Notes: generated from the sequence alone by a model not told the origin. A stretch of DNA of 64,000 nucleotides from UBA668 sp040081465 (GCA_040081465.1 JBEBGL010000003.1:62001-126000), one strand, 5' to 3'; shown: positions 24,058 to 33,286, numbered from the stretch's first letter. A program made the numbers and translations.

Positions 24058-26154
24058 CTATCTGAGAGCGAGCGAGCGACGTAAAAAGTCGAGTTGATGC
24101 AGCAACAGATTCTCGGCGACGACTTCCTGCGGGGTCATGTGCGTGACTCCAACCAGAGGCAGCACCTCATGGGGCTTTCCGGCAGCAAGCAGTGCATTGG
24201 AGAACTGAAGCGTGTGTGCGGCCACGACATTGTCGTCGGCGAGCCCGTGAATCAAAAGCAGTGGGCGTGTTAGTTGGCCGGCGAGCGGCAGCAGGGACGT
24301 CGCGGCGTAAGCCGTCGAGTCGATGGTCGGGTCACCCAGGTAGCGCTCGGTGTAGTGGGTGTCGTACATGCGCCAGTCGGTCACCGGCGCCCCAGCGACT
24401 GCGCTATGGAAGACGTCGGGTCGGCGGAGCACCGCCAGCGCGGCGACATAGCCGCCGAAGCTCCACCCGCGGATCGCCACACGAGTGAGGTCGAGCGGAT
24501 ACTCGTCGGCAGCGGCCTGCAATGCGGTGACCTGATCCTCGAGGACGACGGTCGCAAGATCTCGATGAACCGCGCGTTCCCACTCGCTGCCGCGCCCGGG
24601 CGTGCCGCGGCCGTCGGCAACGACGACGGCGAAACCTTGATCAGCGAACCACTGCGATGTGAGGTAGGCGCTCTGCGCGTAGAGCACTCGTTGCGCGTGC
24701 GGCCCGCCGTAGGGGTCCAGTAGCACGGGCAACGGTGAGCCGTCGTGTTTGTGAGGCAACAACACTGCCGTTGCCACACCATGTTTCCCGTAGCGATGCA
24801 GTGACACATTCGGGCGGACGAGTGGTTGCTGCGCGAACGACTCAATCGCGACGCCCTTGTCGATGCCGTCATCGAGCACCTTGCTCACGATCCCAGCGTC
24901 GGCCAGCCCAGCCGACCGCAACACCAGCGTCGAGCCACCGACCGCAGCCGTGTGAACGCCGGCTTCGGTCGTCAATGCGACGAGTGTGCGATCGGTGCGC
25001 CAACGCCACACGTGTTGCACCGTTGCATCGTCGAGAGGGTTCGCGAGAAAGAACACCTCGTCACTTTGTGTTGCCAGAACAGCGCGCACTTGCAATTCGG
25101 CAGGGGTCGCAGGCTCGCCATCGACCATCAGTCGTCGTGCCCCATCGCGGTCGGCACAGGTGATCAACGTTCCGTCATCAAGCAGCGCGGGTGTGCCGGG
25201 CACTAGTTCAACCCACGCCGTGTCGCCGTCAGCGAACAACGGGCTCGTATCTCCGGTACGCGGGTTTGCTTCAAGCACCATCAATGAGCGCTGGTCTCGC
25301 GATTGAACCGTCAGCAACAAGCGATCAACGGATGGCCACTTCACGTCGGCGAGGTATGGGTAGTTATCGCGGTCCCACATCAGTTCTGTCGAGCCGCCAT
25401 CGAGCGCCAACACGTGCAGGGTTACTTCGGGGTTGTTGGTTCCAGCCGCCGGATAGCGGACTTCGTTTGCTGGCTGATCTGGGTTGGCAGGGTCGGCGAT
25501 GTACCAGCGCTGCACATTGCTGACGTTGACGCGACACGCCGCGATCGCGGAACCATCGGGGCTCCACCAGTGTCCACGGAAGCGATGCATTTCTTCGGCG
25601 GCGATGAAGTCGGCGCTACCCCACGACACGTCGGCGTCGTCCTCGGCCGCGAGTTCCCAACTGCTGCCATCGAGTTCCGCGATGCGCAGCGCGCGGCCGC
25701 TGACGTACGCAACGCGTGTCGCTACCGGGTCGGGTCGCGGATCGAACACGGGCCCGTCGACTACTAACTCGCGAGCCTGCCCGCTGAGCAGTCCGGCGAG
25801 AAACAGCCGACCCGACAGGGCGAACGCGGTGACGGTCGCGGCCTTGTCGGTCGCGAAGGCGGTGATGCCACTGGCGCCCTCGCGCATGCGTTCGCGGCGC
25901 AGGCGTTCCTCGGGGGGAAGGTCCTCGTCATCGGGCGCAGCCAGCAGCGTGGCCGGATCGCCAACAAGGCGCTCGGTCGCGGCAGCAACATCGAGCACCC
26001 ACAAGCAGTTCGACGGGTCGTCGCCGGCGCGGCTGCGAGCAAAGATCACGCGCTGACCATCGGGAGAAACAGCAATGTTGCGCGGGTCGCCAAGTGTGAA
26101 GCGTTGCGTGCGCGCGTTCTGTCGCGGGAATGTGTCGGTTACCTTTTTCGCCAC
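24058..26154 (-). CDS. S9 family prolyl oligopeptidase (DPP IV-like)
   Basis: A 698-aa protein with an N-terminal beta-propeller (about residues 15-420, with repeats such as AVSPDGQRVIFAR) and a C-terminal alpha/beta-hydrolase domain. The catalytic serine is in GWSFGGY, the aspartate region is LIHGLADDNVVA and the histidine is in GVTHMTP. PYGGPHAQRV is the usual oxyanion-region motif. Members cleave dipeptides or short peptides after proline or alanine. There is no signal peptide, so it is likely cytoplasmic. The GTG start at 26154 is not supported by an evident ribosome site. Confidence 0.92.
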   Translation of the reverse strand: MAKKVTDTFPRQNARTQRFTLGDPRNIAVSPDGQRVIFARSRAGDDPSNCLWVLDVAAATERLVGDPATLLAAPDDEDLPPEERLRRERMREGASGITAFATDKAATVTAFALSGRLFLAGLLSGQARELVVDGPVFDPRPDPVATRVAYVSGRALRIAELDGSSWELAAEDDADVSWGSADFIAAEEMHRFRGHWWSPDGSAIAACRVNVSNVQRWYIADPANPDQPANEVRYPAAGTNNPEVTLHVLALDGGSTELMWDRDNYPYLADVKWPSVDRLLLTVQSRDQRSLMVLEANPRTGDTSPLFADGDTAWVELVPGTPALLDDGTLITCADRDGARRLMVDGEPATPAELQVRAVLATQSDEVFFLANPLDDATVQHVWRWRTDRTLVALTTEAGVHTAAVGGSTLVLRSAGLADAGIVSKVLDDGIDKGVAIESFAQQPLVRPNVSLHRYGKHGVATAVLLPHKHDGSPLPVLLDPYGGPHAQRVLYAQSAYLTSQWFADQGFAVVVADGRGTPGRGSEWERAVHRDLATVVLEDQVTALQAAADEYPLDLTRVAIRGWSFGGYVAALAVLRRPDVFHSAVAGAPVTDWRMYDTHYTERYLGDPTIDSTAYAATSLLPLAGQLTRPLLLIHGLADDNVVAAHTLQFSNALLAAGKPHEVLPLVGVTHMTPQEVVAENLLLHQLDFLRRSLALR

Positions 26155-26217
26155 GCCTTACTTTGGCACGGCAATCAGTTTGAGGACATACCCGGCCAGC
26201 GTCTAGCTCGGAGTCGC

Positions 26218-27264
26218 CTAGCTCGGGACGACCAGAATCTTGGCGTGAGTGTCGGGGCTGGCCAGGTCGGTGAAAGCTTGTGGCACTCCGTCCACAGTCA
26301 CCGTGCCAGTCAGCCAAGGCGCGAGGTCGACGTCGCCCTCGGCGATCGCCTGCAAAGCGTTGCCGAACTCGACTGGCTCGTAGCCCAGCACGAATTGGAT
26401 GTTCAGCTCGCGGCCGATTCCGAGCATTGGATGAATCGTGTCCTGTTGCATGCATGCGCCGACAACAAGGATGCGTGCACCGCGCGGAGCCATGCGCATC
26501 GCTTCGTCGAGCATCCCGCGTACCCCAACAGCTTCGAAGATCACCAGGGGGCGCACGCCATCGATCGATCTCCATGCCTCGATCGCTGGTGTCTCGCGCG
26601 GATCGACGACGAGGTCGGCGCCGAGTTGTACCGCCAGTTCGCGGCGTTTGGCGGAGAATTCGGCGACCACGATCGGCCCCATCCCGCGCATACGCAGCGC
26701 GGCGATGCACGCCAGTCCGACTGGCCCGGCACCGAGGACGACGGCGCTCTCTGTTCCATCGATTCGACTCTTCGCGACCGCGTGAATTCCGACTGCGAGT
26801 GGTTCGGTCAACGCAGCCATCGACGGCGACAAACCATTCGTAACTTTGAGCGCGAGCAACTCGTTGACGACCATCAGCTCCGCGTAGCCGCCGTTGTACC
26901 GATTGGAATAGCCGAGTGCGTGCAGTCCGTCAGTGTCGAAAGCGACAGGCATGCTCACAACAATGTCGCCGACCACGAGATTGTTGCATCCGGGCCCGAG
27001 CTCGGTCACTTCACAGCAGAACTCATGCCCCATGACCGTGTCGTGTTCTGCTTCGAACGGCTTGGGGGCCATCGCGTCCTTTGGCGCCGAACCGATCAGT
27101 TCGGCCATCGTCGCGCGCATCTCTTCGCCGTGGCGCAACATGTGCAGGTCGCTACCGCAGATTCCGCAGGCGAGAACCTTCGTCAGTGCTTGGCCTGGGC
27201 CGGGTATCGGGTCGGGGACATCGTCGACTCGTAGTTGCCACTCGCGCATCAAGGCTGCTCGCAT
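26218..27264 (-). CDS. zinc-type alcohol dehydrogenase family protein lacking the structural zinc cysteines
   Basis: A 348-aa medium-chain dehydrogenase. Catalytic zinc ligands are CGICGSD and GHEFCCE; the Rossmann motif is VVLGAGPVGLACI. The four-cysteine structural-zinc loop usual between about residues 90 and 120 is replaced by a stretch without such cysteines (SMPVAFDTDGLHALGYS). ATG 27264 is chosen since TACGCT lies 6 nt upstream; ATG 27249 is an alternative. It follows the nucleoside hydrolase on the same strand by 14 bp. The alcohol substrate is unknown. Confidence 0.88.
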   Translation of the reverse strand: MRAALMREWQLRVDDVPDPIPGPGQALTKVLACGICGSDLHMLRHGEEMRATMAELIGSAPKDAMAPKPFEAEHDTVMGHEFCCEVTELGPGCNNLVVGDIVVSMPVAFDTDGLHALGYSNRYNGGYAELMVVNELLALKVTNGLSPSMAALTEPLAVGIHAVAKSRIDGTESAVVLGAGPVGLACIAALRMRGMGPIVVAEFSAKRRELAVQLGADLVVDPRETPAIEAWRSIDGVRPLVIFEAVGVRGMLDEAMRMAPRGARILVVGACMQQDTIHPMLGIGRELNIQFVLGYEPVEFGNALQAIAEGDVDLAPWLTGTVTVDGVPQAFTDLASPDTHAKILVVPS

Positions 27265-27270
27265 TGCGGC

Positions 27271-27276
27271 AGCGTA
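27271..27276 (-). promoter_or_regulatory. TACGCT -10 hexamer of the alcohol dehydrogenase
   Basis: A 6-nt spacer precedes ATG 27264 on the minus strand. The hexamer lies just before the stop of the upstream nucleoside hydrolase gene, giving an internal promoter. Confidence 0.35.
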
Positions 27277-27278
27277 CG

Positions 27279-28214
27279 TCAGCGCGAGAAGTGAGCGATC
27301 GCCTCGACGAGTACTTGCCAACCGGCGTCGGCATCAATGCCTGTCTGAACATCGCAGTTGGGTGCCGGTATGTCTTTTAGGTCTCTGTCGTCGATCAGTG
27401 TCATGCCAGCGGTGAGCGTTCCGTGGGTTTCGATCTGTACGTGTGCGCGGCGTCGCGTGAAGATTTGCGGATGGGTGAGTGCCATGACCGCGCACGGGTC
27501 GTGAACCGGGGCACCGACGATATTGATGTGCCGCGACCGATAAGTGCCGCTGAAGAAGTCGAGAAGCTCCGCAAGGATTGACGCAATAGTTCCGGGGATT
27601 GCGTGAACCATCGCGATTCGTTCTGGCGTCGCTTGAAACTGGTGTGTGAGATCGAGTCCCGACATGATCAGCGGTCCGCCGTAGGAGAACACGATGTCGG
27701 CCGCTTCCGGATCGCACCACAGATTGAACTCGGCGGCGGCCGTCCAGTTTCCGAAGCGCCCGCCGCCCATGATCGATATGCCTGCAATGCGGTTCGCGAG
27801 GTCGGGCGCTGCGCGCAACGCGAGCGCGATGTTCGTCATCGGCCCAATCGGCACAAGCCAGATGCCTTCCTGCGCGCGACACGTCTCAATGATGTAACCG
27901 ACGGCATCGTGGCTAGTCGGAGGACCACTGGGCTGCGGCAACTTGGGGCCATCCATCCCGCTCTTTCCATGCACGTCGCTTGCGTGTCGCGCCTCACGAA
28001 TCAGGGGTCGCGCAGCACCCGCGTGTACCGGACAATCGAGGTCGAGCAGATCGCGCATGATGATCGCGTTGCGTGTGCAATCCACAAGCGGCGCATTGCC
28101 CGAGACGGTGGTGATGCCAATCAGGTTGGTATGTCTCGCGGCGACGACGATCGCCATCGCGTCGTCGTGTCCCGGGTCGCAGTCGAGGATGATCGGAATC
28201 GAGTTCGATGGCAT
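27279..28214 (-). CDS. inosine-uridine preferring nucleoside hydrolase family protein
   Basis: The 311-aa protein has the N-terminal Asp cluster DCDPGHDDAMA that binds Ca2+ and the nucleoside ribose, then TVSGNAPL, LVPIGPMTNIALAL and the C-terminal HDPCAVMAL, all diagnostic of the family. It cleaves the N-glycosidic bond of ribonucleosides to base and ribose, serving salvage. ATG 28214 is the start. It lies between a thiolase-like gene and the dehydrogenase, all on the minus strand, which suggests a small catabolic unit. Base preference cannot be read from the sequence. Confidence 0.94.
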   Translation of the reverse strand: MPSNSIPIILDCDPGHDDAMAIVVAARHTNLIGITTVSGNAPLVDCTRNAIIMRDLLDLDCPVHAGAARPLIREARHASDVHGKSGMDGPKLPQPSGPPTSHDAVGYIIETCRAQEGIWLVPIGPMTNIALALRAAPDLANRIAGISIMGGGRFGNWTAAAEFNLWCDPEAADIVFSYGGPLIMSGLDLTHQFQATPERIAMVHAIPGTIASILAELLDFFSGTYRSRHINIVGAPVHDPCAVMALTHPQIFTRRRAHVQIETHGTLTAGMTLIDDRDLKDIPAPNCDVQTGIDADAGWQVLVEAIAHFSR

Positions 28215-28231
28215 GACCGTCAGCTTGCCAC

Positions 28232-29704
28232 TCAGAGCTTGAGGGAACCGTCGTCAGTGAGATGCGTGCTGCGACCGACCCACTCGCCATCGCACATCGC
28301 CGCGACCTGCGCCGCGTCAGTTGAGGTTCCCCACGCCCTCCGACCATCGGCCAGCAGGCATGCTGCGAACGCGGTTTCGGGCTCGCCTTCGCGAGAGTGC
28401 ATCACGGTGTATGCCTCGATCGTCGCGGCGCCAGCCGCGTCTGCGACGTCGGCCAACTCGCGACGTGGCAGGGCATCGATTTCGGCTTGCGGGCTCGAGT
28501 GTTGGAATGCGGATGGGGGACTGGTGCCGTATACACCGAACGAGTGCTTGGTCGCGTAGCCGCCGTTCGCCCACACGAGAGCGTTCGCTCCTCGCTGTTC
28601 CCGCACGTCGTGCATAACTGTTGCGATCGCGTGCATCACGTAGTTGTTCCACGGCCCACCGGCGAACGAAAGCCCACCGGTGCGCGTGAGCTGACGGTCG
28701 AGGGACAATCCCAAACTCTGCGCGCCAAGCTGAACCGCTGAGGGGAAGCACGAGTAGAGATCGACGATCTCAACATCGTCGATTGCCAGTCCGGCGAGGC
28801 GAAGTACGTCGCGACCACCCAAACGAATCGCTGGAGTTTCGGCGAAGCTCCACCGATGGCTGATGTAGTTGTGTTCGTGGCAGTCGGCACCGGAAATCGG
28901 AAACACCCACCGGTCGCGAGCGATGCCCAATGCCTGCGCCTTCGCTGCGCTGCACATGATGAGCGCCGCCGCCATGTCGACGTTGTTGTTCGAGTTCATG
29001 TGTTTCGTGTACGGGAACCCGATCATGCGATTGCTGGCCGTCGGCGTGCGAATCTCCTCAGCCGTTCGCGCCGTGCGCGACCACGCCGCGGGATTCTGCG
29101 CGGCGACTTCGCTGAACCGCGCCCACAACTCGCTCGCCACCAAGAGTTGATGCTCGACCGTGCGGCCAGCCGCGGCTCGAATCGCGGTTTCGAACATCGG
29201 GTAGATCTGGACGGGCATGACCAGCCCCCGCTCGCGTTCTGCGGGATGGTTCATCTCCAAGTCTTCGCCGAGCACTCGCGGGAACGCATCGGCGGGCGCC
29301 TTCGGCCACATCAACTCGACTCCCGCCTTGCGTGAGCGTCCGCGGCTTTGCCACGCCTCGCCACCAGTCAGGATCGCGATGTCCAGCTCGCCACGCTGAA
29401 TCGCCAACGCGGTCTCGTTCACCAACGATTGCGGGCTGTTGCCGCCCATGGTCGTCGCGGCAGTTTCGCGAGACGACAATCCCAACTGCTGAGCAACGAC
29501 CAAGGCCGGATCGCCGTAACGCCAACTCAGCAGCGTCACGACGCGTATCGAATCGACGTCGGGAACTGATGCGAGCCCCGCATCCGTGCAGGCCGCGCGG
29601 ATCGCTTCACACATCAGCGTGGCAGGGTCGAGTGCGTCGTCAAGCCCTGTCGCGTGGTGCAGGAACTGTCCGGCCCCAACCAACACGGGGGTCTGCGGGT
29701 TCAC
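28232..29704 (-). CDS. thiolase-like protein type 1 (TLP1), probably without thiolase Cys
   Basis: A 490-aa thiolase-superfamily protein: TPVLVGAGQF at the start, GGNSPQSLVNE where thiolases carry their nucleophilic Cys (here Ser/Pro instead), NNVDMAAALIMCSA, and GGYATKHSFGVYG near the second active-site loop. It ends in an extra OB-like domain (about residues 400-490, AATIEAYTVMHSREGEPE), as in mycobacterial TLP1. Known TLP1 lacks thiolase activity. GTG 29704 has AGGG 7 nt upstream; GTG 29710 is the alternative, and the frame upstream belongs to the divergent rpiB region. Role in acyl-CoA metabolism is inferred. Confidence 0.85.
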   Translation of the reverse strand: MNPQTPVLVGAGQFLHHATGLDDALDPATLMCEAIRAACTDAGLASVPDVDSIRVVTLLSWRYGDPALVVAQQLGLSSRETAATTMGGNSPQSLVNETALAIQRGELDIAILTGGEAWQSRGRSRKAGVELMWPKAPADAFPRVLGEDLEMNHPAERERGLVMPVQIYPMFETAIRAAAGRTVEHQLLVASELWARFSEVAAQNPAAWSRTARTAEEIRTPTASNRMIGFPYTKHMNSNNNVDMAAALIMCSAAKAQALGIARDRWVFPISGADCHEHNYISHRWSFAETPAIRLGGRDVLRLAGLAIDDVEIVDLYSCFPSAVQLGAQSLGLSLDRQLTRTGGLSFAGGPWNNYVMHAIATVMHDVREQRGANALVWANGGYATKHSFGVYGTSPPSAFQHSSPQAEIDALPRRELADVADAAGAATIEAYTVMHSREGEPETAFAACLLADGRRAWGTSTDAAQVAAMCDGEWVGRSTHLTDDGSLKL

Positions 29705-29761
29705 GCGCACGCCCTGTCGTTGAACATATGGGGTCAGGGTAGGTCGCGAGGGTGCGTCACC

Positions 29762-29767
29762 TACACT
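29762..29767 (+). promoter_or_regulatory. TACACT -10 hexamer of rpiB
   Basis: A 7-nt spacer precedes ATG 29775 and no ribosome site is evident, consistent with a leaderless rpiB-glyA transcript. Confidence 0.45.
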
Positions 29768-29774
29768 CGCTGGG

Positions 29775-30287
29775 ATGTCGCGAATCGCAATTGGTGCCGA
29801 CCACGCCGGGTACGAACTGAAGAAGCACCTGATTGCGGTGCTGACACGCGACGGGCACATCGTGACCGATCTCGGAACCGACAGCACCGCCAGCGTCGAC
29901 TACCCGCCGATCTGTGCCGAGGTAGGCCGCGCAGTTCGCGACCGTCGTGCCGACGTCGGCATCGTGCTCGGTGGCAGTGGGCAAGGCGAACAGATTGCGG
30001 CCAACAAAGTGCGAGGAGTGCGCGCCGCGCTGTGCAACGACCTTTACACCGCACGTTTGGCTCGCTCGCACAACAACGCCAACGTGCTCAGCATCGGCGC
30101 TCGCGTTGTCGGCGTTGGGCTAGCCGAGGAGATTCTTGCGACGTTTCTCGCAACCACCTTCGAAGGTGGTCGCCACACGAACCGCGTCGACCTGCTGATG
30201 CAGATCGAAGTCGAAGAGAACGCGCCGACGTGGCCGGATCCGACACCGACACCCGAACCACCGCCGCCACCTGCGGCTGAAGGCTGA
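29775..30287 (+). CDS. rpiB: ribose-5-phosphate isomerase B
   Basis: Interconverts ribose-5-phosphate and ribulose-5-phosphate. The 170-aa protein opens with IAIGADHAGYELKK and carries the active-site region GIVLGGSGQGEQIAANKV and the LARSHNNANVLSIGAR signature. The usual nucleophile Cys of some RpiB enzymes is replaced by Ser in GGSGQG, a known variant. The last 20 residues are a Pro/Glu-rich tail absent from most homologues. It precedes glyA by 2 bp on the same strand. Confidence 0.96.
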   Translation: MSRIAIGADHAGYELKKHLIAVLTRDGHIVTDLGTDSTASVDYPPICAEVGRAVRDRRADVGIVLGGSGQGEQIAANKVRGVRAALCNDLYTARLARSHNNANVLSIGARVVGVGLAEEILATFLATTFEGGRHTNRVDLLMQIEVEENAPTWPDPTPTPEPPPPPAAEG

Positions 30288-30289
30288 CC

Positions 30290-31537
30290 GTGCCATTTCC
30301 CAGCGACACAACTCCAGACACCGAGTTGTTCGCGCTCATCGATCAGGAAGTGCAGCGCCAAGTGACCGGCCTGCAGTTGATCGCAAGCGAGAACTTCACG
30401 TCGCCTGCGGTTATGAGCGCGGTGGGCAGTGTCCTAACAAACAAGTACGCAGAGGGGTACCCCGGTAAGCGTTACTACGGGGGCAATGCGGTTATCGATG
30501 AAGTCGAGGCGTTGGCTATCGATCGCGTCAAGCGACTGTTCGGTGCTGACCACGCCAACGTGCAGCCGCACAGTGGTGCCAACGCGAACATGTGCGCCTA
30601 CCAGGCGATCCTGCAACCGGGCGACACCGTCCTTGGTCTCAGCCTGGATCACGGCGGTCACCTCACACACGGTTCGCCGGTGAATGCCAGCGGCAAGCTG
30701 TACCACTTCATTGCGTACAAGGTCACGCCCGGCGACGAGCGGATCGACATGGATCAAGTTCGCGACCTTGCGTTGGCTCACCGTCCGAAACTGATCGTTG
30801 CGGGCACCACCAGTTACCCGCGCCGGATCGACCCTGCCGCGTTCAAGGCGATCGCCGATGAGGTTGGCGCGTTGTTCATGTTCGACGCCGCGCATATCGC
30901 AGGGCTGATCGCCGGCGACGCGCATCCGAACCCCGTGCCATTCGCCGACATCGTCACGTTCACGACGCACAAGACTCTGCGCGGCCCGCGTGGTGGCTGC
31001 ATTCTCAGTACCGCTCAGCACGCATCCGCTGTCGACAAGGCTGTCTTCCCTGGCTGGCAGGGCGGCCCGCTCGAGCACGTGATCGCAGGTAAAGCCGTAG
31101 CGTTTTTCGAAGCGGCGCAACCGGCATTTAAGGAGTACGCACAGCAGATCGTGCGGAACGCCAGCGCACTGGCGGAAGCGTTGGTGGCACAAGGTTTCCG
31201 GTTGGTCAGCGGAGGAACCGACAACCATATGATGGTGGTCGACCTGCGCCAGTTCGATGCCGAACTGACCGGCAAGGAAGCGCAAGCCGTGCTGGATATT
31301 GGCGGCGTGACGCTCAACAAGAACACGATTCCCGACGATCCGCGCAGCCCATTTGTCACCAGTGGCGTACGCATCGGCACTCCCAGCGTCACCACGCAAG
31401 GGATGCGCGAGCCGCAAATGGTGCAGATCGCGGAACTGATCGCACGCATTCTGCGCCAACGCTCCGACTCGTCGGCCGTGGCAGCGGCACGTGCCGAAGT
31501 AGCGACACTCTGCGGGCAGTTCCCCGCCTACGCCTAA
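30290..31537 (+). CDS. glyA: serine hydroxymethyltransferase
   Basis: PLP enzyme interconverting serine and glycine with tetrahydrofolate, the main source of C1 units. The 415-aa protein has LIASENFTSPAV, YAEGYPGKRYYGG, and the PLP lysine K228 in TTHKTLRGPRGG. GTG 30290 follows rpiB by 2 bp, so they are co-transcribed. glyA near prmC, wecA and the ATP synthase genes is seen in other actinobacteria such as Streptomyces. Confidence 0.98.
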   Translation: MPFPSDTTPDTELFALIDQEVQRQVTGLQLIASENFTSPAVMSAVGSVLTNKYAEGYPGKRYYGGNAVIDEVEALAIDRVKRLFGADHANVQPHSGANANMCAYQAILQPGDTVLGLSLDHGGHLTHGSPVNASGKLYHFIAYKVTPGDERIDMDQVRDLALAHRPKLIVAGTTSYPRRIDPAAFKAIADEVGALFMFDAAHIAGLIAGDAHPNPVPFADIVTFTTHKTLRGPRGGCILSTAQHASAVDKAVFPGWQGGPLEHVIAGKAVAFFEAAQPAFKEYAQQIVRNASALAEALVAQGFRLVSGGTDNHMMVVDLRQFDAELTGKEAQAVLDIGGVTLNKNTIPDDPRSPFVTSGVRIGTPSVTTQGMREPQMVQIAELIARILRQRSDSSAVAAARAEVATLCGQFPAYA

Positions 31538-31541
31538 TCGC

Positions 31542-31547
31542 TACGCT
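31542..31547 (+). promoter_or_regulatory. TACGCT -10 hexamer before the four-TM protein
   Basis: An 8-nt spacer precedes GTG 31556. It would give a leaderless transcript starting near the gene, possibly serving wecA as well. Confidence 0.35.
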
Positions 31548-31555
31548 GTCGCACT

Positions 31556-32071
31556 GTGAATAGCGGCGCCCAAAATTCTGAGACGCCGCCCGGGTGGTCG
31601 CTTCCTCGATGGCTCGGGGTCAGCCGTGAGCGATTGCTTCGCGGACTGCTCTTCGGTGGCGCCTTCGGCGTGGTCGGGGCGGTCGCGTGGTACGGGGTTG
31701 TTGCCGGAACAACGCAGAAGCAGTCGTACCTGATCCCCGTTGTCGGCGCCGCCATTGCTTACGGCGTGCACAAGGGGATGACCGGATTCGGTCGTGCCCA
31801 CGCGTTCATTTCGGTGGCCATCACCGTCGTAGTCGTGATCATCGCGATGTATTACGTTGAACGCCTGCTGATCGTGCGTTGGTTCGCGGACAACGGCGAT
31901 CGCGCGTCGATTCCGTTGGTGCCGTATCTGGACTGGTGGTGGTCGGTGCTCGACAGAGCGTTCACGACCTCAGCTTCGCCGGCGATCTACAGCGCGTTTG
32001 CGCTTGTCGTTGCCGGATGGTTAGGCCACCAGGGTTTCGAAGCGCCGCCCGTACGGCATCACGATGCCTGA
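31556..32071 (+). CDS. four-TM membrane protein upstream of wecA
   Basis: A 171-aa hydrophobic protein with about four membrane helices (residues 33-52, 58-76, 82-108, 145-163) and a polar N-terminus. It has no domain I know. The gene overlaps wecA by 8 bp, so translation is coupled; a role in wall polymer lipid-linked synthesis is possible but unsupported by motifs. Confidence 0.75.
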   Translation: MNSGAQNSETPPGWSLPRWLGVSRERLLRGLLFGGAFGVVGAVAWYGVVAGTTQKQSYLIPVVGAAIAYGVHKGMTGFGRAHAFISVAITVVVVIIAMYYVERLLIVRWFADNGDRASIPLVPYLDWWWSVLDRAFTTSASPAIYSAFALVVAGWLGHQGFEAPPVRHHDA

Positions 32072-33230
32072 TATTGGTGCCTATCTGCTCGTTGGAGCGA
32101 TCGCGGCAGTCGTCACCTTCGCCACAACGCCGGTAGTTGGTGCAATCGCCCGCCGCGTCGGTTGGGTTGTCGAGCCAGAAGAGGAACGTCACGTTCACAA
32201 GGTGGCGACACCGGATGTCGGCGGCATCGCGATGTTCGTCGGGTTCTTGGTCGCGTTTCTCGTCGCGCGCTCAATGGACACGTTCGCGTCGCTCTTCCGT
32301 TCCGGCGACTCCGAGCCGCGCGGTGTGTTGATCGCGGCAACTCTGATGTTCCTCGTCGGCTTCGTCGACGACATCTACGAGATCTCCGCACCGGCGAAGG
32401 TTGTCGGCACCGTGATCGTCGCTGTCGTCCTCGTCTTCTACGGCGTGACGATGTTCTACTTCCGCGTTCCGTTCAACGAGGTGTACATCCTCAGCGACGA
32501 GTGGGTGCCGCTCGTGACCGTGTTGTGGCTGCTGGGCATGACGAACGCGATCAACCTGATCGACGGTCTCGACGGTCTCGCCGCCGGCATCGTGGCGATC
32601 GGGGCGTTTGCATTCTTTCTCTACAGCCAACGCCTTGCCGAGCCATCGATCGGCATGTTGACACAACCGAACGTTGGCCCGTTGGTGGCGATTCTGGCGG
32701 TCGGCATCTGCGTTGGATTTCTGCCGCACAACTTCAATCCGGCGCGCATATTCATGGGCGACGGTGGAGCGCTGCTGCTCGGATTGCTGATGGCGGTGAG
32801 CACGAGTGTCGTCGGGGGCCGCGCGGACCCGAACACGCAGCGGTTCATCGGTCAGTCGTACTTCTTCCTCGCACCGCTGCTGATCCCACTGATCATTCTC
32901 GGCGTGCCGATCCTCGACACCGTGTTTGCGATCGTGCGCCGCGCCGTTCGCCGACAGGGAGTGGCGCGCGCCGACAAAGGGCACCTGCACCATCGCCTGA
33001 TGGAGATGGGTCACGGGCAACGACGCAGCGTGCTGATTCTTTGGGCTTGGACTGCGCTGCTTTCGGCGTTCGTGCTCTACCCGGTGTTCACCGGCAGTGG
33101 CCTCAGCTACGTGCCGATCGGCATGCTGATGTTGGTGCTCGTGCTGTACACGCTGCTGCACCCACAGATCCGCCGGCGCCGCGGACCCGAAGATGATTCG
33201 GCCGAGCAGGACATCGTCGTTACAGATTGA
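32064..33230 (+). CDS. wecA: polyprenyl-phosphate GlcNAc-1-phosphate transferase, WecA/MraY family
   Basis: An integral membrane enzyme of about 11 helices (388 aa) that transfers a sugar-1-phosphate from a UDP-sugar to decaprenyl/undecaprenyl phosphate. Diagnostic motifs: FVDDIYE, NAINLIDGLDGLA, NFNPARIFMGDGGA and KGHLHHRLMEMGH. In mycobacteria the orthologue (Rv1302) begins arabinogalactan linker synthesis and also lies just upstream of the atp operon. The substrate sugar is inferred from synteny. Confidence 0.94.
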   Translation: MPDIGAYLLVGAIAAVVTFATTPVVGAIARRVGWVVEPEEERHVHKVATPDVGGIAMFVGFLVAFLVARSMDTFASLFRSGDSEPRGVLIAATLMFLVGFVDDIYEISAPAKVVGTVIVAVVLVFYGVTMFYFRVPFNEVYILSDEWVPLVTVLWLLGMTNAINLIDGLDGLAAGIVAIGAFAFFLYSQRLAEPSIGMLTQPNVGPLVAILAVGICVGFLPHNFNPARIFMGDGGALLLGLLMAVSTSVVGGRADPNTQRFIGQSYFFLAPLLIPLIILGVPILDTVFAIVRRAVRRQGVARADKGHLHHRLMEMGHGQRRSVLILWAWTALLSAFVLYPVFTGSGLSYVPIGMLMLVLVLYTLLHPQIRRRRGPEDDSAEQDIVVTD

Positions 33231-33256
33231 CGTGTCGTTACAAAGTGACGGTGGGG

Positions 33257-33286
33257 TTGGAGCGGCCGCGGTCGATCTGATACTTT
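33257..33286 (+). promoter_or_regulatory. candidate atp operon promoter
   Basis: TTGGAG (33257-33262), an 18-nt spacer and TACTTT (33281-33286) form a plausible promoter. Transcription would start near 33293, downstream of the alternative GTG 33287, which supports TTG 33344 as the first start codon of the operon. An ACAAAGT/ACTTTGT pair (33240-33246 and 33282-33288) brackets it. Confidence 0.4.

Noticed and set aside
26203..26226. CTAGCTCGG repeated at a 15-bp period after the alcohol dehydrogenase
   Set aside because: Only nine bases repeat and the rest of the period differs, so it is probably a minor local duplication of the stop region.
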